Part shown: positions 12,601 through 23,301 of the stretch, in pieces | Layout of the letters: every line of letters begins with the position of its first letter | How positions within the stretch are numbered: position 1 is the stretch's first letter | DNA from: Bimastos eiseni | Lineage: Eukaryota; Annelida; Clitellata; Crassiclitellata; Lumbricidae | Assembly: GCA_959347315.1 (NCBI GenBank) | Contig: OY365822.1 | Coordinates: forward strand, 13,495,519-13,559,518 | Reading direction: 5' to 3' | DNA: 64,000 nucleotides | Notes under the pieces: model-generated | What the model was told of the DNA's origin: nothing | Databases searched by the model: none | The model's input: only the letters and a program-made list of their open reading frames with translations | Made by a program: the position numbers and the translations under genes

Positions 12601-12669
12601 CAAATATCGAAAAAATTGCTTTGATACCTCAAATTAATGACCTGAACACTAATTTAAGACGGGAACCAA

Positions 12670-12838
12670 TCCCGTTCTTTTAAGACCAAGACCAAGACCG
12701 ACGCATTGGAGACCAAGACCGAGACCAAGACCAAGATCAAGACCGATGTATATTCGAGACCAAGACCAAAAGCGCAATTTTCTGGTCTCGAGACCGTCTT
12801 GAGACCAAGACCGCAGTCTCGAGACCACATCCCTGATT
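12670..12838. repeat. GACCAAGACC/GTCTCGAGACC repeat ending in a hAT-like terminus
   Basis: Repeats of GACCAAGACCGA run into GTCTCGAGACCACATCCCTG. Read inverted, this ends in CAGGGATGTGGTCTCGAGAC, the style of a transposon terminus. No matching opposite end was found nearby, so it is probably a solo terminus. Confidence 0.5.
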
Positions 12839-12839
12839 A

Positions 12840-13565
12840 GATTACATATATCAGAAAGAGACAGACAGAGAAAGCAGACTAGACAGAGTGATTATTCAGT
12901 CAGGCAGAGATGATTAGCAGACACTCAGAGAGAATTTGCAATCAGGCAGATCCAAGTGTGAGGATAGACAGACTAGAAGGATCAGATAGAGGTTCAGTGA
13001 GTCAAACCCCAAACCTTGACTGCCGTCAAAACGCAATTGCTGTGCAAGCCATCGCCTGACCCACCCCGCCATTCGTTGAACTCGCCATCCCATGTTTTAA
13101 GAAATGCCTTGCAAGTTTAGGAAGCTTTAGCTTTACACCGTCATAGTGAACGATTGAGAGGTAGACTGCGTCCTGACTATAGATTGCATTGTTAGACAGA
13201 GCAGGTCCATTTTCCTTATGGCCTAATTTATAAGAAACTAGTGGATGCCATGCACTCAGATGAAAGTACTTTAGACTCAAGAAGATTTGAACGGTTAGTC
13301 ATGGGCGAAACCCGGAAGATCCACGTAATCGCTTAGCAGCTGGTGATGGCCGATGCCGATGAGGAGACCGAGAAACTTACAGTTTGCTATGTAAAGATGC
13401 AGTTATACTGAGTATACGATTCTTATGGAATTCTTTTTGATGTTTGTCTGACGAAAGTTCAGAAGTGCAATAAATAAGTGTTTGTAAAGTTTCTGAATAT
13501 TTACCACTTAATTTGGAAAGTTTAATTGTTTATTTATTGTCAGATTCTGTTGATGAAACATGGTT
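12840..13565. other. No assigned gene; one unidentified minus-strand frame
   Basis: 13026-13280 on the minus strand has an open frame of protein-like composition (for example SIVHYDGVKLKLPKLARHF), but it has no proper start and no family I recognise. It may be a stray exon or chance. Confidence 0.3.
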
Positions 13566-13982
13566 TTAGTCTAGATTCAGAGTGTAAACATTAACACCTT
13601 CTCGTGAATCACAGGGCCGGCATCCTCCGACGATCAGTTGTTTCTTCTCTACGTCGTAGCACAATCTACGTGGCAAATTGATCCGCATTTCTCCTTTTTC
13701 TTTTGTTGCGCAAAGAATTCGATTCCATTTAAGATCGGAATCCAATAGAATTATATTACTCCCAGTCTTCGAGTAGTCAGCCACGAGCACTCTATCGTCT
13801 GAATCAAATGAGATATAGACGATTTCATGCAATATTTGCGTTTCATTTGAGGGAATGAAACGCCGGATGGACAAATGTCCATCGCTGGTCAATTCATATA
13901 TGACTGATTGTGTATCATGCCGTCTGGTCAATTCTAACAGATACGGCTTGTACTCAAAGAAATCCTCTGATTCCGTCTTCAA
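13566..13982 (-). pseudogene. C-terminal fragment of an NHL/TRIM-type beta-propeller protein
   Basis: The minus-strand frame reads ELTSDGHLSIRRFIPSNE, then YISFDSDDRVLVADYS, IILLDSDLKWNRIL and LPRRLCYDVEKKQLIVGG, ending GVNVYTLNLD and a stop. These are blades of an NHL-like six-bladed propeller, as at the C-terminus of many invertebrate TRIM/NHL proteins. There is no ATG start and the upstream blades are missing, so this is an exon fragment or truncated copy. The missing front part resembles what is found at 29066-29780, although the two are 15 kb apart. The left end of the neighbouring hAT element lies just beyond the truncation, which could explain it. Confidence 0.7.
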
Positions 13983-14009
13983 CGCATTCTCTCATTAAAT
14001 CACTAAAAT

Positions 14010-16469
14010 CAGCAGTGTCTAATTATTATTCTTATTATTTAGCGGCGCACAAATCTTTAAATCTCAGTTTCACGCGTCATCGAAAAAAAACATTGTTTCC
14101 GGTTTATTATATTGGCTATCTACAAATTTTAAATATTTAAAGTTTAAGTGAAATTATTGTTAAAATGTTTTCAAAATCGAGCAAAAAACAAAAATTCGAC
14201 AGTGAGTGCCGAGCATTTTGAGATGTTTGGACTGAACTTTATTTTTTCATCGAGTATAATGGAGATCCAGTTTGCCTAATCTGCCACGAGAAGGTGAGTG
14301 TGTTAAAGGAGTATACCTTCGCCGACATTATGAAACAAAGCACAGTTGTTTGTATGACACTTTCGAAGGAGGAAGTAGACGAGAAAAGGCCGACGAACTA
14401 AGAAAGAATTTATCAAAGCAACAAAATGTGTTTAAACAAGTTAGAAACCACTCGTTGTCGGCGGTTGAAGCAAGCTATGCATTGTCTCACAAAATTGCCA
14501 AGGCAATGAAACCATTTTCGGAGGGAGAGTTTATTAAGGATTGTATGTTATCTGCTTCAGAAATTTTGTGTCCGGATAAAAAACAGTTTTTTGCGAATGT
14601 TAGTTTATCACGCAACACTGTTGCACAGAGAGTCAACGAGATAGCTGATGATATGACAAAGCAACTGTGCGAAAGAGCTAAGACTTTTGCATTTCTCTCC
14701 ATTGCTACTGATGAAAGCACTGATATTACAGATTATGCCCAGATAATGTTTTTTGTGCGTGGCGTAGATGACAATTTACATGTAACTGAAGAATTGGCGC
14801 AGGTCGTTGCATTGCACGTTACTACCAGAGGACTGGATGTGTATGAAGAATTTTTAAAAGTGTTGGCCCAATTACATTTGCCACTGGAAAAACTTGCAGG
14901 TTTAGCCATCGATGGGGCTCCGTCAATGATTGGGAAAAATGCAGGATTTGTATCACTTGTGAAAGCAAAGCAACTAAAAGTTAATTCACCAATAGAAGCT
15001 ATACCAATCCACTGTATTATTCACCAACAAGCTTTATGCAGTCTAATCGCCAACTTAGAAAATGTAATGAGTGTTGTAGTTCAAACAGTAAATTTCATCA
15101 AAGCACGAGGTCTCAATCATCGGCAGTTCCAAAGTCTCATGACAGAACTGGAAGCTGAATACACTGACGTCTTATACCACTGTGAAGTGCGATGGCTGAG
15201 CAGAGGCAATGTGCTTAAAAGATTTTTTGAGCTTCGAGAAGAAATTGAACTGTTCGTGGTTCGCAAAAATAAAGTGCCGGAATTATCTAATCCAAAGTGG
15301 ATGGCAGATTTTGCTTTTATAATAGATATCTCTGCTCATTTAAATACATTGAACTGCAAACTGCAAGGCAAAGATCTTATCACTGAAGCATTTGATCTGA
15401 TACGTGCGTTTGAAACAAAACTGCATCTGTGGGCATCTCAGCTTGAGCAAGGATGTTGCGATCACTTTGAACAATTGAACAAGGCTAAAATTGATGCTCT
15501 TAAATCACATGTTGTTTTCGATTCTTCCAAATATTCAAAGAAAGTGGTAAGCATCTTTGATGCATTTAGAAAACGTTTCTTAGCTTTCCGAGAGAAGGAG
15601 GCAGAGTTTCAGCTGTTTAGTAATCCATTTGAAATCAATCCCAATACTGTCCATGGAGCAATACAGATGGAGTTGATTGATTTGCAATGCAATACTGCTA
15701 TGAAAGTAAAATTTGCATGCACAGACACAAAAACATTTTACCAACAACTTCCAAGGGAAACTTTTCCATTTTTGCGAAATCATGCTGCTCGTATTTTATC
15801 TCTTTTTGCGAGTACATACCTGTGTGAACAAGCATTTTCAAAGATGACGCTTGTTAAAACAAAATTACGATCACGGCTGACGGATGCTAATCTACATGCA
15901 AATCTTAGAATTGCTCTGGCAGCTGATCTGCAACCTGATATAGCTAATTTGGTTAAAAAGAAGCAATGTCAAGTTTCATCTGCTTCTGAACGTTCCAATG
16001 CAAACTATTTTTGAAACAGTAGCTCATGCAGTAACTGTTACCTAAACTTTTCCTATAAGTATAAGACTTAAAACTATAAGACTAAGTTCAAGCTGAATCT
16101 GACTATGCTAGAACAAAATCACTAAACTTAAGGAAATTATAGTTTAATAACTTTAATTTTTGAGCTGCTAGCTGCTAAAAAATTAAAATATTTAGGAATG
16201 TAATTAATAACAAATATTTTAAATTCAACATTTACCTTGGTAACTGTAGTGTAGCCTACCTACCTAGCTAGTTTTAGTAATAATGTAGTAGTATTTAAAA
16301 TTGTGAAATTTAACAAAAATACAATACACTGGGACTACAGTTAGCATTGTTTTTTTGGTATTTACCTCATTTACATACTTTAGTCTTCATATTAATATTA
16401 AGCTCTGGCCCCTGAACTGTTACAGAAAAAGTGCTATGGCCTGCCTAATGAAAAGGTTTGACACCCCTG
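14010..16469 (+). mobile_element. Decayed autonomous hAT transposon (GTF2IRD2/ZBED-type transposase)
   Basis: The right end GGTTTGACACCCCTG, inverted CAGGGGTGTCAAACC, is a classic Charlie-type hAT terminus. A decayed left end, CAGCAGTGTCTAATT, begins at 14010 (10 of 15 matches). Flanks ACTAAAAT and ACCTAGAT agree at 5 of 8 bases, so the left boundary is tentative. The element encloses the transposase at 14165-16014. Confidence 0.7.
14165..16014 (+). pseudogene. hAT transposase with BED finger, related to GTF2IRD2/ZBED/FAM200
   Basis: From the ATG at 14165 the frame reads FSKSSKKQKFDSECRAF, then an in-frame TGA near 14219, then the first half of a BED zinc finger (PVCLICHEKVSVLKEY). A one-base deletion near 14312 follows; the finger is completed in the next frame (LRRHYETKH). 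From there about 570 residues are open to 16014: TDESTDITDYAQIMFFVRG (catalytic Asp region), CEVRWLSRGNVLKRFFELRE (hAT RW motif), and the C-terminal dimerisation block STYLCEQAFSKMTLVKTKLR. It resembles the transposase-derived part of vertebrate GTF2IRD2. Two disabling lesions at the N-terminus, with the rest intact, point to a fairly recent loss. Confidence 0.88.
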
Positions 16470-18038
16470 ACCTAGATGATTCGTAATGCTTTGTGTCCAT
16501 TTTGCCTCAGAACGACCTTTAAATAGCGATGATCTGCTTCTGATGTGTGATGCTGACTGTGAAATCTTGCCACCTGTGTTGAGGTTCAGAGTTCAAATCC
16601 TTGCAATGGCAGAAGTTGCTTTGAGGTTTGAGCTCCACCGGTGACCCAGGGAAACTGAGGGAAAATGAGAGGGCAGAATGGACATCTGCCATTATATGCT
16701 AAGGCAGGAAAATGAAATTACTAGCATGTTCATGGCTGCCTCTGGATTTTACTTAAAGTACTGCGTCTTATCTTGTACATAAAATGAATTAAATACTTTT
16801 ATTGGGTCTATAGGGTACTGCTCCTCTCTCTTTGTGTGAATTGGCTTTACTGACTGATGGAATAAATCATGCTGAATGTATTTTCGCAGGAAAAGTCAGT
16901 GAAGTGATGGAGGTAAAGTTGATTGAGCAGATAGAGTTCAGGTCTGCTGCTGATGCGAAGAAAGGTATGTTGAAGCATATCTATCTGATCATAAATCTAA
17001 TCACGATGTTTTTGATGGTAACTGTATTGTATTTAAACATCTGTGATACGCCTCTACTAGTCGAGTGAACCATCAAGCAGCGCAAAGCCCTGTGAGAAGA
17101 AGTAGGTTTTGAGAAATGCAAAAGAGGATGAGAGACTGCCAGATAGAATTTTACAACATACAGAAAGATAAAGCATATTCCAGAACTGCAACTAGGCAAC
17201 CTGTGGCTGCATTTAATAAATTCATTACGTGACTACTCAGAGGCGCTCCCAACCCCAGTGTGGCCAAATAAAACTGTCTTAAGATGAGAGAAATTTCTGG
17301 GAAGGGATTCTAGGAAGGGATATTTGTTATTTGTCCCGATTGTATCCTTATTTGGTCATCTTACATCAAATCTCTCAGGCGCTCAGCCCATCGCTCTTCC
17401 TCCGGACCCGGTCTTTTTAACCTATCCTAGCCCAGCATTCGCTCTTGCCTCAGCCATATTTGGTCATAATGCCCGTCTCTCCAAGTGTCTCAGCCCATGC
17501 ACTCGCCCACGCTGATTCACTTCGCTGTGCCTACTGTCTGTCAGTCTCTGTCTATACATATATATATTTACTACTGTTGATAGGCCTATAATGTTTGTCT
17601 TTATATATACCGTTCATATCTATAGCTATAGTGTTCGCAATTTTAGTTTATACAGTACTTGACATTACATTATGTTGTTCATTAAAGTTATAAACTTCAC
17701 ATCGCCGTTTTTTCATTTTTTCATCATTGTAATCAACATCATAACAACTATCACCTTCACAATCGTTATTGTCGTCCTCACAGTCTCGTTATCATCATCA
17801 TCGTCATTTCAAGTCGAGCCGCTACATATCATCTTTGTCAAGGAACGAAAGCTTCAGCAATAGTTAATGCATATATGGCAGATGGTGAGGCAATTGTGCA
17901 GATCATCAATCTCATTTAAACATGTTTTTAATGTGGGTAGACAACTTAAGCTGAACGAGCAACATGTTAGAAAAGATTTAGCTGTTCATCAACATTACTT
18001 CAACAAAACATTTATTAAAGTTTCCATAAACCAACCAA
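16470..18038. other. No assigned gene; one candidate small exon
   Basis: A possible plus-strand exon at 16890-16964 lies between TTTTCGCAG and AAAG|GTATGT and would encode KVSEVMEVKLIEQIEF-type sequence with RSAADAKK; I do not recognise it. GAGTTCAAATCC near 16590 is B-box-like. The rest appears non-coding. Confidence 0.3.
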
Positions 18039-19268
18039 TTTCTGCTTTGTGATCTTAATACTTAGAATACTTTTATTGCTAGTTATTAGTTACCGCAGAC
18101 TGACTGGACGCTGCAAAACATTAAATGTTTTAAATGTTTACTATTCTGTGCTACATTTTGTAAAGTAAAACTTCAGTGTACCTTCGACATTATGAATGTT
18201 TTTACTTTTAGGTCTATTTTATACACTAAACACTATTCGTATTCGACCGAATAGTCGGTCCCGTTATTCGTATTCGGCCGAATAGTGATAATCACGTATT
18301 CGGTACAGCTCTACATATTATACTTTGAACATAGAAAGCTTTTTCACATAGAGCCTGAGCCTAGATGAAAGATCTAAAGTTTTAATTAAAAGTTCAGATT
18401 CTATATAAAACATATTTCGGGATATCAGATTTTTTTATACATAAGCACTAGGGGTCAGCCGGGTAGACAATTTTCACCGAGTACCGAATCCGAGTATTTG
18501 AAAAATTCTGGATGTACTATTTGCCGGATCCGGGTACGAACCGGGTAGTAACTGAGTACCAATTCTTTGAATTTTTTTCCATGTCCAAAGCTTGATAATA
18601 GAATGTTCATGCGAAGCATTCAATTTCAAGCATGCTCCAGTATCACATACGTGAAATATGACTTTGTTTTAATGGACTAGTAATAAAGTAACCAACAAAG
18701 ATTTATGAATTTGAATTATATTATAAAAGTAAACTAGTTTAACAATTTCACTTGCATTTTATGATTTTAATATAAAAAATTTATTAAAAATGTAATACAA
18801 ATTACAAAATACAAATAGAACTAAAGAGTAAAAAACCCTGACAACTTTAACAATTTAAATGCTTACAACTTACCAGTGACATTTAAAAGCTTAAACAAGC
18901 TTAAAAGTTAAAACTTTAAAAGTTTAAAAATAATAAAAATTAAACAGTTCTAAACTTTTAAAACTTCTAATATCTATTTCTAAAATTTTCTTTAGAACAA
19001 GTTTTAACAAGAGTCTTTATTAAAGACTAGACTGCTATATAGACTAGATATATAGAGATAGTAACTTATTGGTTACACATACAAACTTTAACTTACAAGT
19101 TACAACTTAAAACTTAACTAGATTACTAAGATAAGTAATGAATGACTATGAGTCTAATGAATAATGTCTAATGATAGTAATGAAAATAAACTTATATTAA
19201 AGAATGTCTTCCAATTCCAAATAACACTAACAGAAAAGTTGAAAACTTAAAAACAACATATTGAACAT

Positions 19269-19299
19269 AGTATGATCATTGATCAATGATGATCATACT
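19269..19299. repeat. Short palindrome in the hAT 3' region
   Basis: AGTATGATCAT faces ATGATCATACT across a short GATCA-containing centre, just past the transposase stop. It may form a hairpin in the transposase mRNA 3' end; any role is unknown. Confidence 0.6.
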
Positions 19300-19370
19300 A
19301 AATTACTAATACTATAACTTTTCACTTTAAAACAGTTCGGTTTTTGGTAATTAGAAATGTCCAATCAAGT

Positions 19371-21386
19371 TTAGTATTTGAAATTAACAATGCTTAAATT
19401 CTTCTTCAAAAACAGCAAATATTCCAGTTTAGATGGAGACAAACGTGAACGTTTATCTTCGCAAATGTCACCTGCACTGCTGAAAGACCGCTCGCTTTCC
19501 ACACTGGACGCAGGTGTTGCAAGAAATTTCATAGCGCAACGTGCCAAAATAGGATATTTGTGTTGATTTAATTTCCAGTATACTGTAGAATCCAACGGAG
19601 GAGTAAGACGTGGATGAAGTGGTTCTGTCAAATATAAATCCAATTCTTTGAGGCAGACAGCTTCATCCGATGGTGATTCAGGAACTGGAGATTGTTCTTG
19701 CTCAACAAAATCATCCCAATAAGCATCAAGGACTGAAGAAGCACCAGGATCAGGCAAGTTATTAGCAACCAGGTTGATATCCGAATCAGCAGGAATGGCT
19801 TCTGATTCTGATTCCGCCTCTTCTGATCTTGCCGACGTGATAGTTGAAGCTGTTGTAGTTGCAGATTGGTTTGTGACTTTTGTGTGACCCTGAATCAGCA
19901 CAATTTCTTTCAGAGCTTCTTGCAGCAGCATTTCCCTGGCTTGTATTGCCTCATCATTGACAAAAAATTTCAACTTGAAAGATGCATCTAACACAGTGGC
20001 AAGAACACAAGTTGAATTTGTCATCAAGTGATCGAACCGGGCATGCAGATCAGTGCACATCTGTGCACGCATTGTTTGGATGCCTATGTCATCTCCAGGA
20101 TTTTTTGTTCTTTGCAAAAATCGTTCCAGCAGGCGAACACCTGGAATAATAATTCCTGCATGGGCGGCAGACAAGCTGGCTAGCTTAGTCTGCTCTTCGA
20201 ATGGTTTGAGAGTAATGATGACCTTCTCGGCAAGGTTCCACTGATTCGCAGTTAAACTTTGAATGTCGGCTTCCTGACTGTAAACACCAATTGCACGTTT
20301 TTGTTCCAACAACCTTTCCAACATATAAAATGTGCTGTTCCACCTTGTGGATATATCCTGTACGAGTCGATGATATGGAAGAAATGGATCTGTAACATCA
20401 GTCCTGTCGGAATTCAGCGATTCTTGGATTTCTTTCAAATGCTCTGTTGCTTTACTTGAGTGTTTGAAATGGCAGACAATGCCGCGTGCCACTGCGATCA
20501 TGTCTTTTACTGCCCTTTGAGTCTTCAGACTTTCACCAACCACTAATTGCAGAGTATGGATGTAGCATCCCAAGTCAGATATCTTGGCCACACGTGCTGC
20601 TTTAACCATATTTGCACCATTGTCTCTCACTAAAATTCCCCTTCTGCCAGTAACTATTTTCCATTCCGACATTATAGACAAAAGTTTGTCAGCTAGCATT
20701 TCTCCAGTATGTGACCCTTCTAGCAAGCAAAGCTGCAAAAATGCTTTTTTTCTTTCCCAGTTATTATCGATCCAATGGGCAGTGACACTCAAAAAGGCAT
20801 GTAAGTTGTTGTCACTAGTCCATGCATCGCTTGTGATGCTTACATATTTTGAATTGGCAACCATTTCTTCAATGACGGCTTTGACAGACAAATACATGTT
20901 CGGTATCAGTGTACGCGAAAAGTAACCAGCTGAAGGGAGCTGGTATTGTGATTCCAGCACTTTTAAGAGGCAAATAAAACCCTCATCTTCAACTATCGAA
21001 AATGGTTGCATATCAGCAGCTATCATCTCCCCAATTGCTTTTGTTATGGCAAGTGAGCGTGGATGATTAGGTCCAAAAGGTGTCTTTTTCGCTATAAAGT
21101 AATCAATAGTACCTTGCTTCATGTTGTCCTTCTTTGAATTCTTTCTATCTTCTTCATCCTCGTCTCTCTTTCTTTTGTGACTCTCGGTAGATCTGGTGTA
21201 AACATCATACTCCGAAGGATGGAAAGATCGCAGATGGTTTATAAGAGCTGAAGTTCCGTATGAGCGAGAATCTTTACCACCTCGAGTTAGCTTTTCATTA
21301 CAGACGTCGCAGTTTGCCTTTGATTCGTCAACAGCATTTATGGTAAAGAAGTTCCAAACTTTGCTGCTTAATTTCGGATTTGACAT
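19371..21386 (-). CDS. Intact hAT transposase with BED-type zinc finger (ZBED1-like)
   Basis: 671 residues from a true ATG to the stop without interruption. The N-terminus has a BED finger (residues about 8-56: CDVCNEKL, then HLRSFHP). A basic/acidic linker with KRKRDEDEEDRKNSKK is a likely nuclear signal. The RNase-H-like core follows: SDAWTSDNNLHAFLSVTAHW (first catalytic Asp), LVRDNGANMVKAARV (second Asp) and QDISTRWNSTFYMLERLLEQ (RW motif). The C-terminal dimerisation domain is SSVESERSFSSAGDICEDKR followed by SRLSPSKLEYLLFLKKNL. The length suits ZBED1-like hAT transposases. It catalyses cut-and-paste movement of its own element. The intact frame and termini mean it could still be active, or could drive the non-autonomous copy at 48 kb; activity itself is not shown by sequence. 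Confidence 0.95.
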   Translation of the reverse strand: MSNPKLSSKVWNFFTINAVDESKANCDVCNEKLTRGGKDSRSYGTSALINHLRSFHPSEYDVYTRSTESHKRKRDEDEEDRKNSKKDNMKQGTIDYFIAKKTPFGPNHPRSLAITKAIGEMIAADMQPFSIVEDEGFICLLKVLESQYQLPSAGYFSRTLIPNMYLSVKAVIEEMVANSKYVSITSDAWTSDNNLHAFLSVTAHWIDNNWERKKAFLQLCLLEGSHTGEMLADKLLSIMSEWKIVTGRRGILVRDNGANMVKAARVAKISDLGCYIHTLQLVVGESLKTQRAVKDMIAVARGIVCHFKHSSKATEHLKEIQESLNSDRTDVTDPFLPYHRLVQDISTRWNSTFYMLERLLEQKRAIGVYSQEADIQSLTANQWNLAEKVIITLKPFEEQTKLASLSAAHAGIIIPGVRLLERFLQRTKNPGDDIGIQTMRAQMCTDLHARFDHLMTNSTCVLATVLDASFKLKFFVNDEAIQAREMLLQEALKEIVLIQGHTKVTNQSATTTASTITSARSEEAESESEAIPADSDINLVANNLPDPGASSVLDAYWDDFVEQEQSPVPESPSDEAVCLKELDLYLTEPLHPRLTPPLDSTVYWKLNQHKYPILARCAMKFLATPASSVESERSFSSAGDICEDKRSRLSPSKLEYLLFLKKNLSIVNFKY

Positions 21387-22229
21387 ATTTTGTGATGAAA
21401 AATTTGTTTAATTTATTTATATTTAAATTCTTTTTAATTTTTAATTGTATCTTTTATAGTTTTTAAGTTTTAACTTCATTAAATGAATCAACGTCTCTAC
21501 GTCTGCACCAAAGAGGTATAGAAAATTTAGAAATAATCTAGCCTCGAACTCCAGTCCTAAATCCTAATAACATGTGGATATTGTGACTGACATGTTTTAG
21601 GCCTGCAATAGAATATACTATATAAGAAGGAAAGTAATCAAAATATATCGCTTGAAGCAGCTGACCAACTAGCTTTTTTTCAGTTAGGCTTAGGCTATTA
21701 CTTTATTAAATGGCGGAAAGTGTTGTTGCCGTCTGTCAAAGACCACAGACTGCCATTTTTATTTTATTCTTAAGGAAAAGGTTAGGCTGTCCTCTCTAGG
21801 TTATATAATTAAAATATTAATATAATATAAGCTTTAACCTCTTTGGGTTTGTTGCTATAGTTACCAATTAGATTGACCGGAAATGAAAAAATTGAAAATG
21901 TTTATGGCGTCAGGTACTCATGGTTACTAGCGCCTTAATTTACTAGCGCTGGATGATCGAGACTCTTTATTTTATTTCCGGTTGCCATCTTGTTGAAGTT
22001 GTTGTTTACTCATGGGGAGGCAAAAAAACAGAAAACTTCAAAAACATAATATTGTCAAAATGACAAAGTAAAATTTAAGTAATCCTTAGCTAAATTAAAA
22101 AATTAATTTTTGCAGCTATTTGCGTGTTAAGTATTTGCCGAGGCGAATACTTCCGAGTAGTGATGAAAATTGAGATATTCGGCCGAGGCGAATGTCCGAG
22201 GCGATTTCCGGCTGATCCCTAATAAGCAC

Positions 22230-23301
22230 AAATGGCCTTGCAATATCTGTGGTTGTTCCGGCGAAATTAGAAAAATTAACTTCTGTGACTTTGCTGTCAT
22301 CGTATTTCACCCAATGCTCATCAAAAAAATCAGAAAAAAAGTAATGTCCAGAATTCGTGCTTTCACCACTGTGAAACACAGCACCAATCAAACAGTAATT
22401 CACAAATTGCACAGAATTTGAGACACAAGGTACTTGAATAAATTGGGGACAGTCAATTTTAACCATAATTTTCTTAGAAACGTTATTGATATATTCAAAG
22501 CAGGTAATTGCCAGCTTGAAAAACTCTGGAAACTCCAAACAATATCTTGTCCTAATTGCCTCTTGTTTGTCTTGTTTACATCGTGGACAACTATAGTCAT
22601 CAATGGTTTCTGATTTATAAAAAGATAGAAATGTTTTCAATTGGACAGGTCGTTTTGCATTGTGGAGGGTCGAGACATAAACAAACATGCCCGGATCTTT
22701 ACTGAGTGAACACACATTGTGTCTACAATTTGTACATTCAGTACATATTATTAGAGCTGTACCGAACATTCGCTTCGTATTCGCTTCGAGGCCGAATAGT
22801 GGACCTAATAACTATTCGGTATTCGGCCGTATACTTGCGGTAGGGCCGAATACGAATAGTGGTCACGTTTCATCCGCTTCTGCATATACGGCGGCTGCTG
22901 CAGCCACTGCGAGTGGACTGAAATAACTTTCACATTAACACAATAGCTGCTGTTGCCCGAGTCTGCCGCTGCTGCTGCTTTCTGCTTTGTGATCTTAATA
23001 CTTAGAATACTTTTATTGCTAGTTATTAGTTACCGCAGACTGACTGGACGCTGCAAAACATTAAATGTTTTAAATGTTTACTATTCTGTGCTACATTTTG
23101 TAAAGTAAAACTTCAGTGTACCTTCGACATTATGAATGTTTTTACTTTTAGGTCTATTTTATACACTAAACACTATTCGTATTCGACCGAATAGTCGGTC
23201 CCGTTATTCGTATTCGGCCGAATAGTGATAATCACGTATTCGGTACAGCTCTACATATTATACTTTGAACATAGAAAGCTTTTTCACATAGAGCCTGAGC
23301 C
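22230..23301 (-). pseudogene. USP (ubiquitin-specific protease) exon, tandem copy 1: MITE- and hAT-disrupted
   Basis: Read on the minus strand, the copy contains CTECTNCRHNVCSLSKDPG and YSCPRCKQDKQEAIRTRYC (paired Cys of the USP zinc-ribbon insert), then the His box STNSGHYFFSDFFDEHW with VKYDDSK. Unlike copies 2 and 3, the His box is unbroken here. It is nonetheless dead: a MITE (22752-23253) sits in the exon upstream, and the hAT at 22221 has replaced the last residues (normal end PFVLMYKKI and stop). The catalytic Cys box belongs to an upstream exon that was not duplicated. Confidence 0.85.
22752..23253. mobile_element. 502-bp hAT-type MITE in USP copy 1 (TAGAGCTGTACCGAA termini)
   Basis: Ends TAGAGCTGTACCGAA and TTCGGTACAGCTCTA are a 15-bp inverted repeat. 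It is flanked by exact 8-bp duplications CATATTAT at 22744-22751 and 23254-23261. Subterminal CGAATAGT/ACTATTCG words recur. The empty site GTACATATTATACTTTG is preserved in USP copy 3 at about 25165. It encodes no protein. Confidence 0.95.

Larger units (their letters stand above)
18449..22221 (-). mobile_element. Full-length hAT transposon with perfect 8-bp target-site duplication
   Basis: The left end TAGGGGTCAGCCGG and the inverted right end TAGGGATCAGCCGG are the terminal inverted repeats; subterminal words such as CCGAGTA and CGAGGCGAAT recur near both ends. The flanks are ATAAGCAC at 18441-18448 and ATAAGCAC at 22222-22229, an exact 8-bp duplication. The intact target ATAAGCACAAATGGCC is still present at about 23388, which is a direct empty-site control. 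The element is 3773 bp and contains one uninterrupted transposase. A derivative lacking the gene lies at 47975-48659. Age: young, judging by the perfect duplication. Confidence 0.95.

Noticed and set aside
16575..16600. GAGTTCAAATCC as a tRNA or SINE promoter
   Set aside because: Only the B-box word is present; no A box at a proper distance.
22687..22926. Plus-strand 79-residue frame repeated exactly at 23899
   Set aside because: It is antisense to the USP exon and runs into the MITE; identity between copies reflects DNA duplication, not coding constraint.
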